Origin: Burkholderia pyrrocinia
GTDB lineage: Bacteria; Pseudomonadota; Gammaproteobacteria; Burkholderiales; Burkholderiaceae
Direction: 5' to 3'
Assembly: GCF_018417535.1 (NCBI RefSeq)
Contig: NZ_CP070979.1
Span: 1,240,001 to 1,304,000, forward strand
Length of the DNA stretch: 64,000 nt
Every line of letters begins with the position of its first letter. The stretch's first letter is position 1. Of the stretch, positions 36,341-45,304 are shown one piece after another. Under the pieces are notes generated by a model that worked only from the letters and a program-made list of their open reading frames with translations, ran no database searches and had not been told where the DNA came from. A program made the translations under genes and the position numbers.

Positions 36341-38809
36341 TTACCGGCCAGGAGAGGCGGTACGGCCCGCCCGCGCCGCTGGCTCGGGTTCGACATCCGC
36401 CGGCACGTGTGCCGGTGAAGCAGGCGGCGCCGCACTCATATACGCCGGTGCAGCCTTTTTCTCCTTTCGTACTCCCGGTGGCGGCGCGGTCGGGCGCTGC
36501 TCCATGTCGGTCAGCATCTGCTTGCACGGCAGCGGCTGATCGCGGCCCGGCTGGAGCAACGCGAGCAAACTCGCGAGCGGATTCAGCACGCCCAGCGCCA
36601 CCGCCGCCCCGCCGCGCGCGATGAGCGCCCCCGGCTTCACGCCCACGTGAGGCTGCTTGAAGGTGCCGGTGACGTACAGCGGCGAGCGCAGCGATATCAC
36701 CCGGAACCCCTTGGTATGCGGACGAATCGTCAGGTTCATGGTCTCGTCCCGCAAGTTCACGTAACCGTTCATGCCGATCACCGCATCTTCGGTGTCGAGC
36801 GCGAATACGCGCGAGTCGAGCACGCCATTGGTGGCCACGAAATCGGCCACCGCACAGTTGATCTTCACGTCGCGATCGCCGAACAGCTTCTCGTACACCA
36901 CGTTCGCCACGTTCAACCCGGCCGCTTCCATCAGCACCAGGCTCACGGTGCCGTCCGTGACCAGCGTCTTCACTTCTCCGTTGGACGTTGAGGCGAGCGC
37001 CGCCGGCGAGTTGCCGATGGCCGACAATGCGGCATCGCCGTTGACTTCGCCGAGCGCCGTCTGCATGACCGTGAACGTCGGGAACAGCTGCTTCAGCTTC
37101 AGGTGCCGAGCCTGCAGCGTGAACCGCGCCTTGAGCGGCGTGCCATTGCCGTCCAGGTGGATGTTCGACGCCAGCGTGCCGCCCGCGACGCCGAAGTTCA
37201 GCGGGTTGAGCGTCAGCACGCCGTCCTGCATGACGACGTGGGTCGTCAGATCGGTGATCGGCAAGCTCGGGGACTTGATGATGCGCTGCCCGGTGAACCG
37301 GACGTCGGCGTCGATCTTCTTCCAGCGCTCCGTGCGGAACGCCTCGACCGGCAGCGCCTTGTTCGCGGGCTGCGCGACCGCCGCGCCGCGGCGTGCCTTG
37401 CTGGCATTCGTATCGGCGCCGATGATCGGCGCCAGGTCGGCGAACCGCAGCACCTTCGACACCAGCGTGCCCGACAGGAGCGGCCTCGGTTCGCGCGAAA
37501 CGTACACCAGCGTGCCGGTGAGATCGCTGCCGCCGACACGCCCCGTGAAGTCCTCGTACGTGAAGACATTTCCGGACGCGCGGAATTGCCCGATCAGCCG
37601 TCCGTCGGTCGCATAGGGCGGGGTCTCGGGCAGCGTGATGCCGGTGACGTCGTACAGGTGCGCCATGCTGGTGCCCGCGAGCCACAGTCGCAGGTCGACC
37701 GCCGCCAGGTGCGCCGGATCGGTCAGCGTGCCGACGAGCGCCAGCTTCGTATCGCCGAAGCGCAAATTGGCCTGGACCGGAAACGGGCGCTGAACGCCTT
37801 GCAGCCCGAGCACGTTTCCGATCTTGCCATTGCCGGAGACGCGCCCTTTCTTGTAGGTTCCGTCGACCGTCCACCCGATCGTGTAGCTGACCGCGTTTAC
37901 GGACGCCGCGGGCGCGGCGCCTGCCGACGCGCCGGACGCAGCCGAGGTCGTCGCGCCCGACGCCGCTGTCGCGGACGCGCTCGACGCAGCCGATGCCGCC
38001 GGGGCGATCGCGGTAGTGGATATCGCGGCCGACGCTTGCGACGCCGCGGCCAACGCCTGCGACGCCGCTGCCGATGCGCGGGATGCCGCTTCGATACCCG
38101 ACACGGGCGCCGGGGATCGTGCCGAACCGCGGTGTACCTGTGCCGCGAGTTTCTTTTGGCCCGCCTGGCCGACGGCCTGCGCCGATTCGCTGCGCGCCAG
38201 CGCCGCTTGCTGCTTCATCGCATCGCCGAACGCAATTGGCTTGTCGAGCGTGTCGATCACACCGCTCAGGTCGAACTGCTTCTGTTGGTCGTAGTAGCGG
38301 AGCTTGCCGGTGGCGAACGCGATATCGTGCAGGTCGAGCGTCCACTTGCGCGGATGATCGGCATTCGTGAACTGGAACGTCCAGTTGACGCGCCCGTCCG
38401 CGAGGCGTTCGAGGTCGACGGACGGATTGGCGAGGTCGATGGCCGGAATCACGATGCGGCGCGCGATCAGCGGCAGCGCCTCGACTTCGAAGCTGATCGC
38501 GTCGAGCGTGGCGAAATGCTTCGTGCGCGCCCAGTCCGGGTTGGCGATCGTGACATTGCGGGCGCTGAATCGCGGCCATGGCACCCAGGCGCGCCAGCCA
38601 TGCTCGCTCACGGGCCGGTGCCACCCGACACGCAGGTCGCCGTTGATGGCGAACTGCCGTCCGATCGCGTCCGATACCTTGTCATCGACCCAAGGGCGCG
38701 CGCGGTTCCAGTCGAACGTCGCGACGAAGACGAACAACGCGGCAATCGTCAGGGCAACGACAACGCCGAACCACGCGGCCACCTTGCCGACGATATGGCC
38801 GTTGCGCAT
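36341..38809 (-). CDS. AsmA-family envelope protein
   Basis: 822 residues. One N-terminal membrane helix (VVVALTIAALFVFVATFDWN) anchors it in the inner membrane, with the rest in the periplasm. RNVTIANPDWARTKHFATLDAISFEVEALPL and the C-terminal VNLRDETMNLTIRPHTKGFRVISLRSPLYVTGTFKQPHVGVKP are AsmA hallmarks. A low-complexity Ala/Ser run of about 75 residues (roughly residues 230-300) splits the body. AsmA-like proteins are thought to move phospholipids between membranes. It is monocistronic and divergent from the gene at 39217. Confidence 0.85.
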   Translation of the reverse strand: MRNGHIVGKVAAWFGVVVALTIAALFVFVATFDWNRARPWVDDKVSDAIGRQFAINGDLRVGWHRPVSEHGWRAWVPWPRFSARNVTIANPDWARTKHFATLDAISFEVEALPLIARRIVIPAIDLANPSVDLERLADGRVNWTFQFTNADHPRKWTLDLHDIAFATGKLRYYDQQKQFDLSGVIDTLDKPIAFGDAMKQQAALARSESAQAVGQAGQKKLAAQVHRGSARSPAPVSGIEAASRASAAASQALAAASQASAAISTTAIAPAASAASSASATAASGATTSAASGASAGAAPAASVNAVSYTIGWTVDGTYKKGRVSGNGKIGNVLGLQGVQRPFPVQANLRFGDTKLALVGTLTDPAHLAAVDLRLWLAGTSMAHLYDVTGITLPETPPYATDGRLIGQFRASGNVFTYEDFTGRVGGSDLTGTLVYVSREPRPLLSGTLVSKVLRFADLAPIIGADTNASKARRGAAVAQPANKALPVEAFRTERWKKIDADVRFTGQRIIKSPSLPITDLTTHVVMQDGVLTLNPLNFGVAGGTLASNIHLDGNGTPLKARFTLQARHLKLKQLFPTFTVMQTALGEVNGDAALSAIGNSPAALASTSNGEVKTLVTDGTVSLVLMEAAGLNVANVVYEKLFGDRDVKINCAVADFVATNGVLDSRVFALDTEDAVIGMNGYVNLRDETMNLTIRPHTKGFRVISLRSPLYVTGTFKQPHVGVKPGALIARGGAAVALGVLNPLASLLALLQPGRDQPLPCKQMLTDMEQRPTAPPPGVRKEKKAAPAYMSAAPPASPAHVPADVEPEPAARAGRTASPGR

Positions 38810-39216
38810 CTTTCACTCCCGGGTTGGGCTTCACCGAAACGATGGCGCAATTCGTGTTCCCGAATGCGCTTCGACTGGCCAACCGATCTGTTTCAGCGTT
38901 GTAACCAGGCAGGCGAGTCGGAAAGTGGCGTGCCCAACGGGATCGGGAAGGTGAACCGTCCGTGTCGACACGAAAGGTTCAGACAAGGGGCGCGCGACGT
39001 GCGCAGGCGCTTGTGCCGTGCGAAACGTATCAGCGCTGAAACATTTTCATTCGCTCACGACGACTTTCCGTGTATTCCGGCGGTTCATATCGCCATGCGA
39101 ATCGAATGCATCGCGATGGCATATCGCTTGCAACAGAGATTGCGCCCGCAGACGAGTGATCCGGGAAATGGCGTCCAGGTGCCGGTCGTCTTCATGAGGA
39201 TCAAGAGGAAATCGTA
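38810..39216. other. intergenic region upstream of AsmA and hypothetical genes
   Basis: 407 nt between divergent genes; both promoters should be here. No clear motif, repeat or additional gene was seen. Confidence 0.4.
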
Positions 39217-39783
39217 ATGACCATACTCGCGACTTACACGTTCGCATTGCAGCACGGCAGCCATGCAACGTTCTTTACCCCTCATAACGGCTGCCCGTCC
39301 GGCGCGGCCCAGTTTTTCCTTGCCGCGCATCTGTTCGAAGGTGCCGGATCGCTCGCCGACCGATTTCATCGGGCGAACAGGTCTGCCGAGCTGACCTGTT
39401 CGCCCGACGCGCATGGGAATGTGTCCTATTGCTACATGGTCGATCTCGACGGGCATATCCTCGCGTTTCGGCACGACTCGGAGGGGAACGAGTGGGAGCG
39501 GTTTTTCTCCGGACACTACGCAGAATTCATCAATGGGCACGCGTCGCTCAAGGTGCTCGGCGACGGCGTGCTGAAGCACGTCAAGGCGTCCTGCACCGGC
39601 GGAAATGACGAATGGATGACGCGCGGGCAGCTTGTCAGGCGTCATGCCGCAGCCGTGGAGACACTGTCGTTGCAACGCGAACGATTTCCGGAGCGGGCGG
39701 ATGTCATTTCAGGCTATCAAAGCGATGTCGATGCACTGGCCGTTTCTCTCCGGCGATACAGCGAAGGTGAGGATTTTGAATGA
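39217..39783 (+). CDS. hypothetical protein, 188 residues
   Basis: Starts MTILATYTFALQHGSHATFF after a good AGAGGAAA site. It looks soluble, without signal peptide or membrane helix. Notable segments are CSPDAHGNVSYCYMVDLDGHILAF and a charged C-terminal helix region (RRYSEGEDFE). I do not recognise a family. It is followed by AT-rich intergenic DNA unlike the rest of the window. Confidence 0.65.
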   Translation: MTILATYTFALQHGSHATFFTPHNGCPSGAAQFFLAAHLFEGAGSLADRFHRANRSAELTCSPDAHGNVSYCYMVDLDGHILAFRHDSEGNEWERFFSGHYAEFINGHASLKVLGDGVLKHVKASCTGGNDEWMTRGQLVRRHAAAVETLSLQRERFPERADVISGYQSDVDALAVSLRRYSEGEDFE

Positions 39784-40135
39784 ATGCGGCAGAATGTTTA
39801 TTAAAAAATATCGACCTGCATTATTTGACAGCTTCAAGAAATGACAAATTCAGGTGATTATATGTAATATATGTTGTGATTTATATACTCATACCATTTA
39901 ACGCGCTTGCTTGATTTTGATCAATGATAACGTTTCCGAATCAGGGCATCCACCTACGAGGTGGCGGACCGGAAATGGATGCAGGCGCGTTAGAATGTGC
40001 CCACTAAATCGCGCATTGAATCGTCGCAGGAAATGGTGGGGTCGTTACAAACTCTCGCGCACCTTGTTACGTTGAAAGCGGGAGGCATGCGTTCGCGCAT
40101 GTATACACAATCCAATTGTCCGATACGAATATTCC
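39784..40135. other. AT-rich intergenic region with FNR-type site
   Basis: 352 nt, much more AT-rich than the window (runs such as GATTATATGTAATATATG near 39856). It holds a perfect FNR box and a small hairpin CCACCT-ACG-AGGTGG at 39950-39964. No gene is seen. Confidence 0.5.
39911..39924. promoter_or_regulatory. FNR/Anr-type binding site
   Basis: TTGATTTTGATCAA is a perfect match to the FNR consensus TTGAT-N4-ATCAA. It lies about 210 nt before the small gene at 40136. A protein of the FNR/Anr family would bind here when oxygen is low. The regulated transcript is not certain. Confidence 0.65.
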
Positions 40136-40342
40136 ATGCAGACCATGCTAAGTCCGCACGAAATTACTACTTTAATGATCGTTTGGGATGCTCCAGATCA
40201 GATCGAACCGGATCGCGACGAACTCGTCACGCTCATCGAGCATCGTCTGATCGCCGTTGATCAGCCGGCATCGGGTTGTCGGCGTGTCCAGGTTACCGCA
40301 GAGGGCCGCGCCGTCCTGAAAGCGGTTTCACGAATTCGTTGA
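40136..40342 (+). CDS. small hypothetical protein
   Basis: 68 residues starting MQTMLSPHEITTLMIVWDAP; the second ATG at 40145 is an alternative start. It resembles a family of short Burkholderia proteins of winged-helix size, with LVTLIEHRLIAVDQ and VQVTAEGRAVLKAVSRIR at the end. It may be a small MarR/PadR-like helix protein. It is downstream of the FNR-type site and 36 nt before the next small gene. Confidence 0.55.
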   Translation: MQTMLSPHEITTLMIVWDAPDQIEPDRDELVTLIEHRLIAVDQPASGCRRVQVTAEGRAVLKAVSRIR

Positions 40343-40378
40343 GTGATCCGGAGTTGGCCGAAAATGACGGAGGCTGCG

Positions 40379-40561
40379 ATGAGCGGAGCATGGGTCGGGT
40401 TCGTGGTCGGCGCGTTCGTGCTGGCGTTTGCGGCAATTGCCGCAATGAACCGCTATCGCCGCGAGCATCGTCGCGCGGAACTGCTTAGAAATCTGGACCA
40501 CCATGAATGGTGGCACTGGACTCATACCTCCACTGCGGGTTCGCGAACCGCGAAAAGATGA
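40379..40561 (+). CDS. small single-helix membrane protein
   Basis: 60 residues starting MSGAWVGFVVGAFVLAFAAIAAMNRYRREHRR after GGAGG. One membrane helix followed by a basic cytoplasmic tail with HHEWWHWTH. A GTG at 40343 is a weaker start. Probably transcribed with the preceding small gene; function unknown. Confidence 0.55.
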   Translation: MSGAWVGFVVGAFVLAFAAIAAMNRYRREHRRAELLRNLDHHEWWHWTHTSTAGSRTAKR

Positions 40562-41206
40562 ACCAGGCATCCGGCAGCAGGTCGCGCGCGACACGTTGAA
40601 ATAACGCGTCGCGCGTGGCCGTCTCTACCGGCTTGACGAGGTGATCGTCGAATCCGGCGCGCGGCGTGCGCAGGCGGTCGGACGGCGAATCGGCCGACAT
40701 TCAGCAAGGCCGCCAGTCCGTCGGGGCGGTCTATTCCAACAATTCGTGAGAGGTTGGTTTGAGCGGGCCTCGAACAGCCTGTTTGCTTCCGTGGCGTTAC
40801 ATGGCCTTATCAACGCGAACCACACGCGCTTGCGTCGCCGTTGCCATAAAGTGCGTCTGTCCACTTGACGCCATCGCAGGCGCCGACGAGGTCATCGAGA
40901 GTCGGCAACGGGCTTCCCGAGATTCCATTCCGAAAGCGACGTTCCACCAGACGGTCGACCTCTTCGCGGCCGCAACGTCAGGGCATGCGAGCCCACCGTG
41001 TTCCATATTTTCCCGAGCGTTCCGATCTCGTCGTACGAAGCGGCATGGAAGTGCGTTTCGTTGGCATGGAGGTGGGCGGCAGGAGTCTGGATTGACCGGC
41101 GCTCTAGAATTGATTCCTGTGCCGACTAGCCTTTTCCCGGACAACTGTTCGATGTTCATGTCGACGCTGGCCAGCCGGAAAGTAGACCTCCTCAACGGAT
41201 TCCAAC
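40562..41206. other. decayed region upstream of LysR gene
   Basis: 645 nt without an intact gene; it includes the receiver-domain fragment listed separately. The rest shows no family resemblance. The promoter of the LysR gene at 41207 should lie in the last 150 nt. Confidence 0.45.
40623..40680 (-). pseudogene. fragment of a response-regulator receiver domain
   Basis: On the minus strand the frame reads DRLRTPRAGFDDHLVKPVE. This is the alpha4-beta5 end of a receiver domain, with the conserved lysine-proline, as in hybrid kinases (R-x-x-AGFDDHLVKPV). The frame breaks on both sides and no phosphoacceptor or kinase part is found, so it is a short remnant. Confidence 0.55.
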
Positions 41207-42106
41207 ATGCGTATCCCACCACTCAAGGCAATCATCGCGTTCGAAAGCGTGGCCCGGACCAAGAGCGTGAATCGCGCAGCGGACGAGCTCGGCCTGACCG
41301 CGTCCGCCGTGAGCCACCAGCTCAGCAACCTCGAATCGCTGATCGGTCAGCCGTTGTTCCAGCGATCGGGGCGCGGACTCGTCCTCACACCGACCGGCGA
41401 GCGCTACCTGGCGGACGTCACCGGCTCGCTGGCCGACCTGAGCCGCGCAACCGAGCGCGCGTCGAGCCGCACCGAAGTCGATATCCTGCGCGTGCATTCG
41501 AGCCCGAGCTTCGGGTTGATGTGGCTGCTGCCGCGGCTGTCGTCGTTTCAGGAGGCGAACGGCGATATCCAGCTGAACCTGGCGTGCTCTTACGAAAACG
41601 TGTCGTTCTCGAACGGCTTCTACGATATCGATGTCCGGCACGGCTACGGCAACTGGGACAACCTCGAGGTCAGGACGGTGCGCGGCGAGTTCATTGCGCC
41701 GCTCGCTTCGCCGCAATATCTCGAACGGCATCCGGTGAAGGCGCCGGAAGAACTGCTCGCGCATCGGCTGATCTATTCCGAAACGCCGTTGGTCCAGTGG
41801 AAGCAGTGGTTCGGTCGGGCCGGCGTATCGCTCGCGGCCCGGAAGACCTTCGATTTTTCATTCGACCGGTCATACATGTCGCTCGAAACCGCTGCGCTGG
41901 GCCTTGGCATCGCGCTCGAAAGCCTGATGCTTGCGTCGGTGAAGATCCGCGAAGGGCTGCTGGTTCCGGTGTTCGACGAGACTCATGCGGTCGAAGTCGG
42001 CGCGCATCACCTCGTTTACCCGCGGCAGAACGCGGAGCTGCCTCGCGTGAAGCGCTTTCTTGCGTGGATCGAGCGGGAGGTCGCGGCTTTCGGGCGGCCG
42101 GGCTGA
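41207..42106 (+). CDS. LysR-family regulator (GcvA-like)
   Basis: 299 residues. MRIPPLKAIIAFESVARTKS, then VNRAADELGLTASAVSHQLSNLESLIGQPLFQRSGRGLVLTP is the winged helix; the rest is the type 2 periplasmic-binding fold. It precedes, on the same strand, the dehydrogenase-transporter-transketolase operon, and the gap carries TGAAATTTTCTCA, the inverse of a motif found at the other LysR promoter in this window. It probably activates that operon in response to its substrate. Confidence 0.88.
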   Translation: MRIPPLKAIIAFESVARTKSVNRAADELGLTASAVSHQLSNLESLIGQPLFQRSGRGLVLTPTGERYLADVTGSLADLSRATERASSRTEVDILRVHSSPSFGLMWLLPRLSSFQEANGDIQLNLACSYENVSFSNGFYDIDVRHGYGNWDNLEVRTVRGEFIAPLASPQYLERHPVKAPEELLAHRLIYSETPLVQWKQWFGRAGVSLAARKTFDFSFDRSYMSLETAALGLGIALESLMLASVKIREGLLVPVFDETHAVEVGAHHLVYPRQNAELPRVKRFLAWIEREVAAFGRPG

Positions 42107-42174
42107 GCGCCACGTCCTCCGGCCTGCACGCGATATTGCGCTGCAGCACCCGCGGCGCGCCGTGCGGTGTCATC

Positions 42175-42187
42175 TGAAATTTTCTCA
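42175..42187. promoter_or_regulatory. candidate LysR site before dehydrogenase operon
   Basis: TGAAATTTTCTCA; read on the other strand it is TGAGAAAATTTCA, one A shorter than the TGAGAAAAATTTCA at 6740-6753. Both stand next to genes for GcvA-like LysR proteins. Confidence 0.45.
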
Positions 42188-42269
42188 ACTATGGCTGAGC
42201 GTTTCCGCATTGATGCGGGTGTCCGGTGAGCCGACACTCTGGACACACATCAACGACAGGAGACGACCG

Positions 42270-43019
42270 ATGTTGCTCGACAACAAGACCATCATCGTGA
42301 CAGGCGCTGCATCGCCGCGCGGTATCGGCAAGGCCACGGCACGCACACTGGCTGCACATGGCGCACGTGTTGTGATTCTCGATCTGCGCCGCGAAGACGC
42401 CGAGGCGGCAGCCGCCGAACTCGGGCCGGAGCATCTCGGCCTGGCATGCGACGTGACCGACCGCGACGCGTGCGTGGCCGCGGCCCGCGAGACCCTGGAC
42501 CGCCATGGTCGCATCGACGGCCTCGTGAACAACGCCGGCGTCACGCAGCCCGTGCGCACGATGGATATTTCCGGCCGGGACTTCGATGCGATCGTCGGCG
42601 TGAACCTGCGCGGCACGCTGTACATGTCGCAAGCGGTGCTGCCGGCGATGAAGGAGCAGCGCGGCGGCAGCATCGTGTGCATGTCGTCGGTGTCCGCGCA
42701 ACGCGGCGGCGGTATCTTCGGCGGCCCGCACTACAGCGCCGCGAAGGCCGGCGTGCTCGGCCTCGCGAAGGCGATGGCGCGCGAATTCGGCGCCGACCAT
42801 ATTCGTATCAATTCGATCACGCCGGGCCTGATCCAGACCGACATCACCGGCGACAAGCTGACGCCGGACATGCGCGAGGAGATCATCAAGGGCATTCCGC
42901 TCGGCCGCCTCGGCGATGCCGCCGATGTCGCCAATGCGTGCCTGTTCCTGCTGAGCGACCTGTCGAGCTACTTGACGGGTATCACGCTCGACGTCAATGG
43001 CGGGATGCTGATCCACTGA
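42270..43019 (+). CDS. short-chain dehydrogenase/reductase
   Basis: 249 residues of classical SDR type. The NAD(P) motif is TGAASPRGIGKA (two extra residues compared with TGxxxGIG), followed by NNAG and the catalytic S-x(n)-Y-x3-K in SVSAQRGGGIFGGPHYSAAK. The end (GITLDVNGGMLIH) is typical of sugar or polyol dehydrogenases. An AGGAG site lies upstream. It should oxidise a hydroxyl of the imported substrate before the transketolase step. Confidence 0.9.
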   Translation: MLLDNKTIIVTGAASPRGIGKATARTLAAHGARVVILDLRREDAEAAAAELGPEHLGLACDVTDRDACVAAARETLDRHGRIDGLVNNAGVTQPVRTMDISGRDFDAIVGVNLRGTLYMSQAVLPAMKEQRGGSIVCMSSVSAQRGGGIFGGPHYSAAKAGVLGLAKAMAREFGADHIRINSITPGLIQTDITGDKLTPDMREEIIKGIPLGRLGDAADVANACLFLLSDLSSYLTGITLDVNGGMLIH

Positions 43020-43092
43020 AACGGTGCCGCGAAAATCGCGGCGCCGCCCATCACGCACCCGGGACAACCCGGGGCCATGGCAGGAGACAAAG

Positions 43093-44418
43093 ATGAGAGC
43101 AAAGTACCCCGCACCGCCGGTTCCGGGCGAGATGCTGCAACGGGACGATGCGCAGACGTTCGAAGCGGCCACCTACGCGAAGGTGGCGCGACGGCTGATT
43201 CCGTTCCTGATGTTGTGCTACCTGGGCGCCTATCTCGACCGCGTCAACGTCGGATTCGCGAAACTGCAGATGCTCAACGACCTGCGTTTCAGCGAGACGG
43301 TGTACGGCATGGGTGCAGGCATTTTCTTTCTCGGCTACTTTCTGTTCGAAGTGCCGAGCAACCTGATCCTGCATCGCGTCGGCGCACGCCGCTGGCTCGC
43401 CCGCATCATGCTGACGTGGGCAGTCATTTCGGCGAGCTTCGTGTTCGTCAAGTCGCCCACCGCGTTCTATGTGCTGCGGTTTCTGCTCGGCGTCGCCGAA
43501 GCGGGCTTTGCACCGGGCGTGATCCTGTATCTCACGTACTGGTTCCCGTCGGCACGCCGCGCGAAGGCGCTGTCGCTGTTCTTCATGGCGATTCCGCTGG
43601 CGGGGATCATCGGCGGGCCGCTGTCGGGCGCGATCATGCATTCGCTGCACGGCGCGATGTCGATGGCGGGCTGGAAGTGGTTGTTCCTGCTCGAGGCGCT
43701 GCCTTCGTTCGTGCTGGGTTTTGCGATCCTGCTGTATCTCGATGACGGCATTGCCGGCGCGAAATGGCTGACCGATGCCGAAAAGGCCTTGCTGGCGCGC
43801 AACGTGTCGGCCGACGCCGAGCACACTACCGCCCACCTGTCGATTCGTGCGTTCGTCGCCGACCGCCGCCTGTGGCTGATGGCCGCGATCTACTTCTGTG
43901 TCGTGCTGGGGCAGTACGGCCTCACGTTCTGGCTGCCCACGATCATTCGCAAGGCCGGTGTCGCCGATCCGCTGTGGGTGGGCCTGTTCACCGCGATCCC
44001 GTATGCGTGCGCAATCATCGCGCTGCCGCTGATCGGCATAAGCGCGGATCGCCGCCGCGAGCGCCGCTTCCATCTCGCGGTGCCGATGCTGATCGCGGCG
44101 GCGGCCTTCGCGACTTTGCCGATGCTCGGCAGCGTCAGCGCGTCGATCGTGTGCCTGAGCATTGCGTCCGCCGGCATCCTCGCGTCGTCGTCGCAGTTCT
44201 GGTCGCTGCCGACGGCCCTGCTGGGCGGGATGTCGGCGGCGGCGGGCATCGCTGCCGTCAACTGCTTCGCCAATCTCGCGGGCTTCTTCTCGCCGGCGAT
44301 CGTCGGCTGGCTGAACGACCTGACCGGCAAGTCCACCGCGGGACTGCTCTTCATCTCCGTCGCGATCGCGGTCGGCGCTCTGCTGGTGTTCCTGGTGCCC
44401 CGATCCGTCAACCGCTGA
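43093..44418 (+). CDS. MFS transporter, anion:cation symporter (ACS) family
   Basis: 441 residues, 12 predicted helices. The start at 43093 has AGGAG 7 nt upstream. YLGAYLDRVNVGFAKLQM and FFLGYFLFEVPSNLILHRVGARRWLARIM are the ACS hallmarks shared with hexuronate, tartrate and phthalate carriers. It lies between dehydrogenase and transketolase genes, so it probably imports their substrate, perhaps a sugar acid. Confidence 0.9.
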   Translation: MRAKYPAPPVPGEMLQRDDAQTFEAATYAKVARRLIPFLMLCYLGAYLDRVNVGFAKLQMLNDLRFSETVYGMGAGIFFLGYFLFEVPSNLILHRVGARRWLARIMLTWAVISASFVFVKSPTAFYVLRFLLGVAEAGFAPGVILYLTYWFPSARRAKALSLFFMAIPLAGIIGGPLSGAIMHSLHGAMSMAGWKWLFLLEALPSFVLGFAILLYLDDGIAGAKWLTDAEKALLARNVSADAEHTTAHLSIRAFVADRRLWLMAAIYFCVVLGQYGLTFWLPTIIRKAGVADPLWVGLFTAIPYACAIIALPLIGISADRRRERRFHLAVPMLIAAAAFATLPMLGSVSASIVCLSIASAGILASSSQFWSLPTALLGGMSAAAGIAAVNCFANLAGFFSPAIVGWLNDLTGKSTAGLLFISVAIAVGALLVFLVPRSVNR

Positions 44419-44458
44419 TTCGATTTGCATTCCTTCCGACTCAATACTGGAGCTATCG

Positions 44459-45304
44459 ATGGATACCGAAACCATCCATGAAGCGATCACGCTCGCCGAG
44501 CGCGCGTACCGCATCCGAAGAAACGCCGTGCTGATGGGCGAAGTCCAGGGGCAGGGCTATGTCGGCCAGGCGCTCGACATTGCCGATGTGCTGGCCGTCG
44601 CGTATTTCGGCGCGATGCGCTATCGCCCCGACGATCCCGAGTGGGAAGGGCGTGACCGCTTCCTGCTGTCGAACGGCCACTACGCGATCGCGCTGTACGC
44701 GGCGCTGTTCGAAGCCGGCATCCTGCCGGCCGAGGAACTCGAAACCTACGGCAGCGACGACAGTCGTCTGCCGATGTCGGGGATGGCGAGCTACACGCCC
44801 GGGATGGAGATGTCCGGCGGTTCGCTCGGGCAAGGCCTGACGATCGCGGTCGGTCGTTGCCTCGGCCTCAAGCGCAAGGGCTCGGATGCCTTCGTCTGTA
44901 CGCTCTTTTCGGATGGCGAGCTCGACGAAGGTGCGATATGGGAAGGGCTCATGTCGGCCGCGCACTGGAAGCTCGACAACCTGATCGCGATCGTCGACGT
45001 GAACAACCAGCAGGCCGATGGCCCGTCGACGCAAGTCATGGCGTTCGAGCCGCTGGTCGACAAGCTCGAAGCGTTCGGCTGGTACACGCAACGCGTGGAC
45101 GGCAACGATATCGACGCGGTAAAGCGCGCGTTCGACAACGCGCGCCGACATGACGAGCCGCAGCCGCGGATCATCGTTTGCGACACGAAGATGGGGTGCG
45201 GCGTGCCATTCCTCGAAGCACGCGAGAAGAGCCATTTCATCCGCGTCGATGCGCACGAGTGGAAGCTCGCGCTCGACGCACTCGAAGCAGGGAGACACGC
45301 ATGA
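44459..45304 (+). CDS. transketolase, N-terminal subunit
   Basis: 281 residues. The thiamine-diphosphate motif is SDGELDEGAIWEGLMSAAHWKLDNLIAIVDVNN, close to GDG-x(26)-NN with Ser for the first Gly. MGSL-like start-region block MSGGSLGQGLTIAVG and DRFLLSNGHYAIALYA are typical. The subunit forms a heterotetramer with the next gene, overlapping by 4 nt. Split transketolases of this type serve non-housekeeping sugar pathways, such as apulose-4-phosphate or similar ketose cleavage. Confidence 0.9.
   Translation: MDTETIHEAITLAERAYRIRRNAVLMGEVQGQGYVGQALDIADVLAVAYFGAMRYRPDDPEWEGRDRFLLSNGHYAIALYAALFEAGILPAEELETYGSDDSRLPMSGMASYTPGMEMSGGSLGQGLTIAVGRCLGLKRKGSDAFVCTLFSDGELDEGAIWEGLMSAAHWKLDNLIAIVDVNNQQADGPSTQVMAFEPLVDKLEAFGWYTQRVDGNDIDAVKRAFDNARRHDEPQPRIIVCDTKMGCGVPFLEAREKSHFIRVDAHEWKLALDALEAGRHA

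Noticed and set aside
35874..38624. A long second frame on the minus strand overlapping AsmA
   Set aside because: It lies in another frame of the same strand as the AsmA gene, which has complete family motifs; the overlapping product is low-complexity and Arg-rich.
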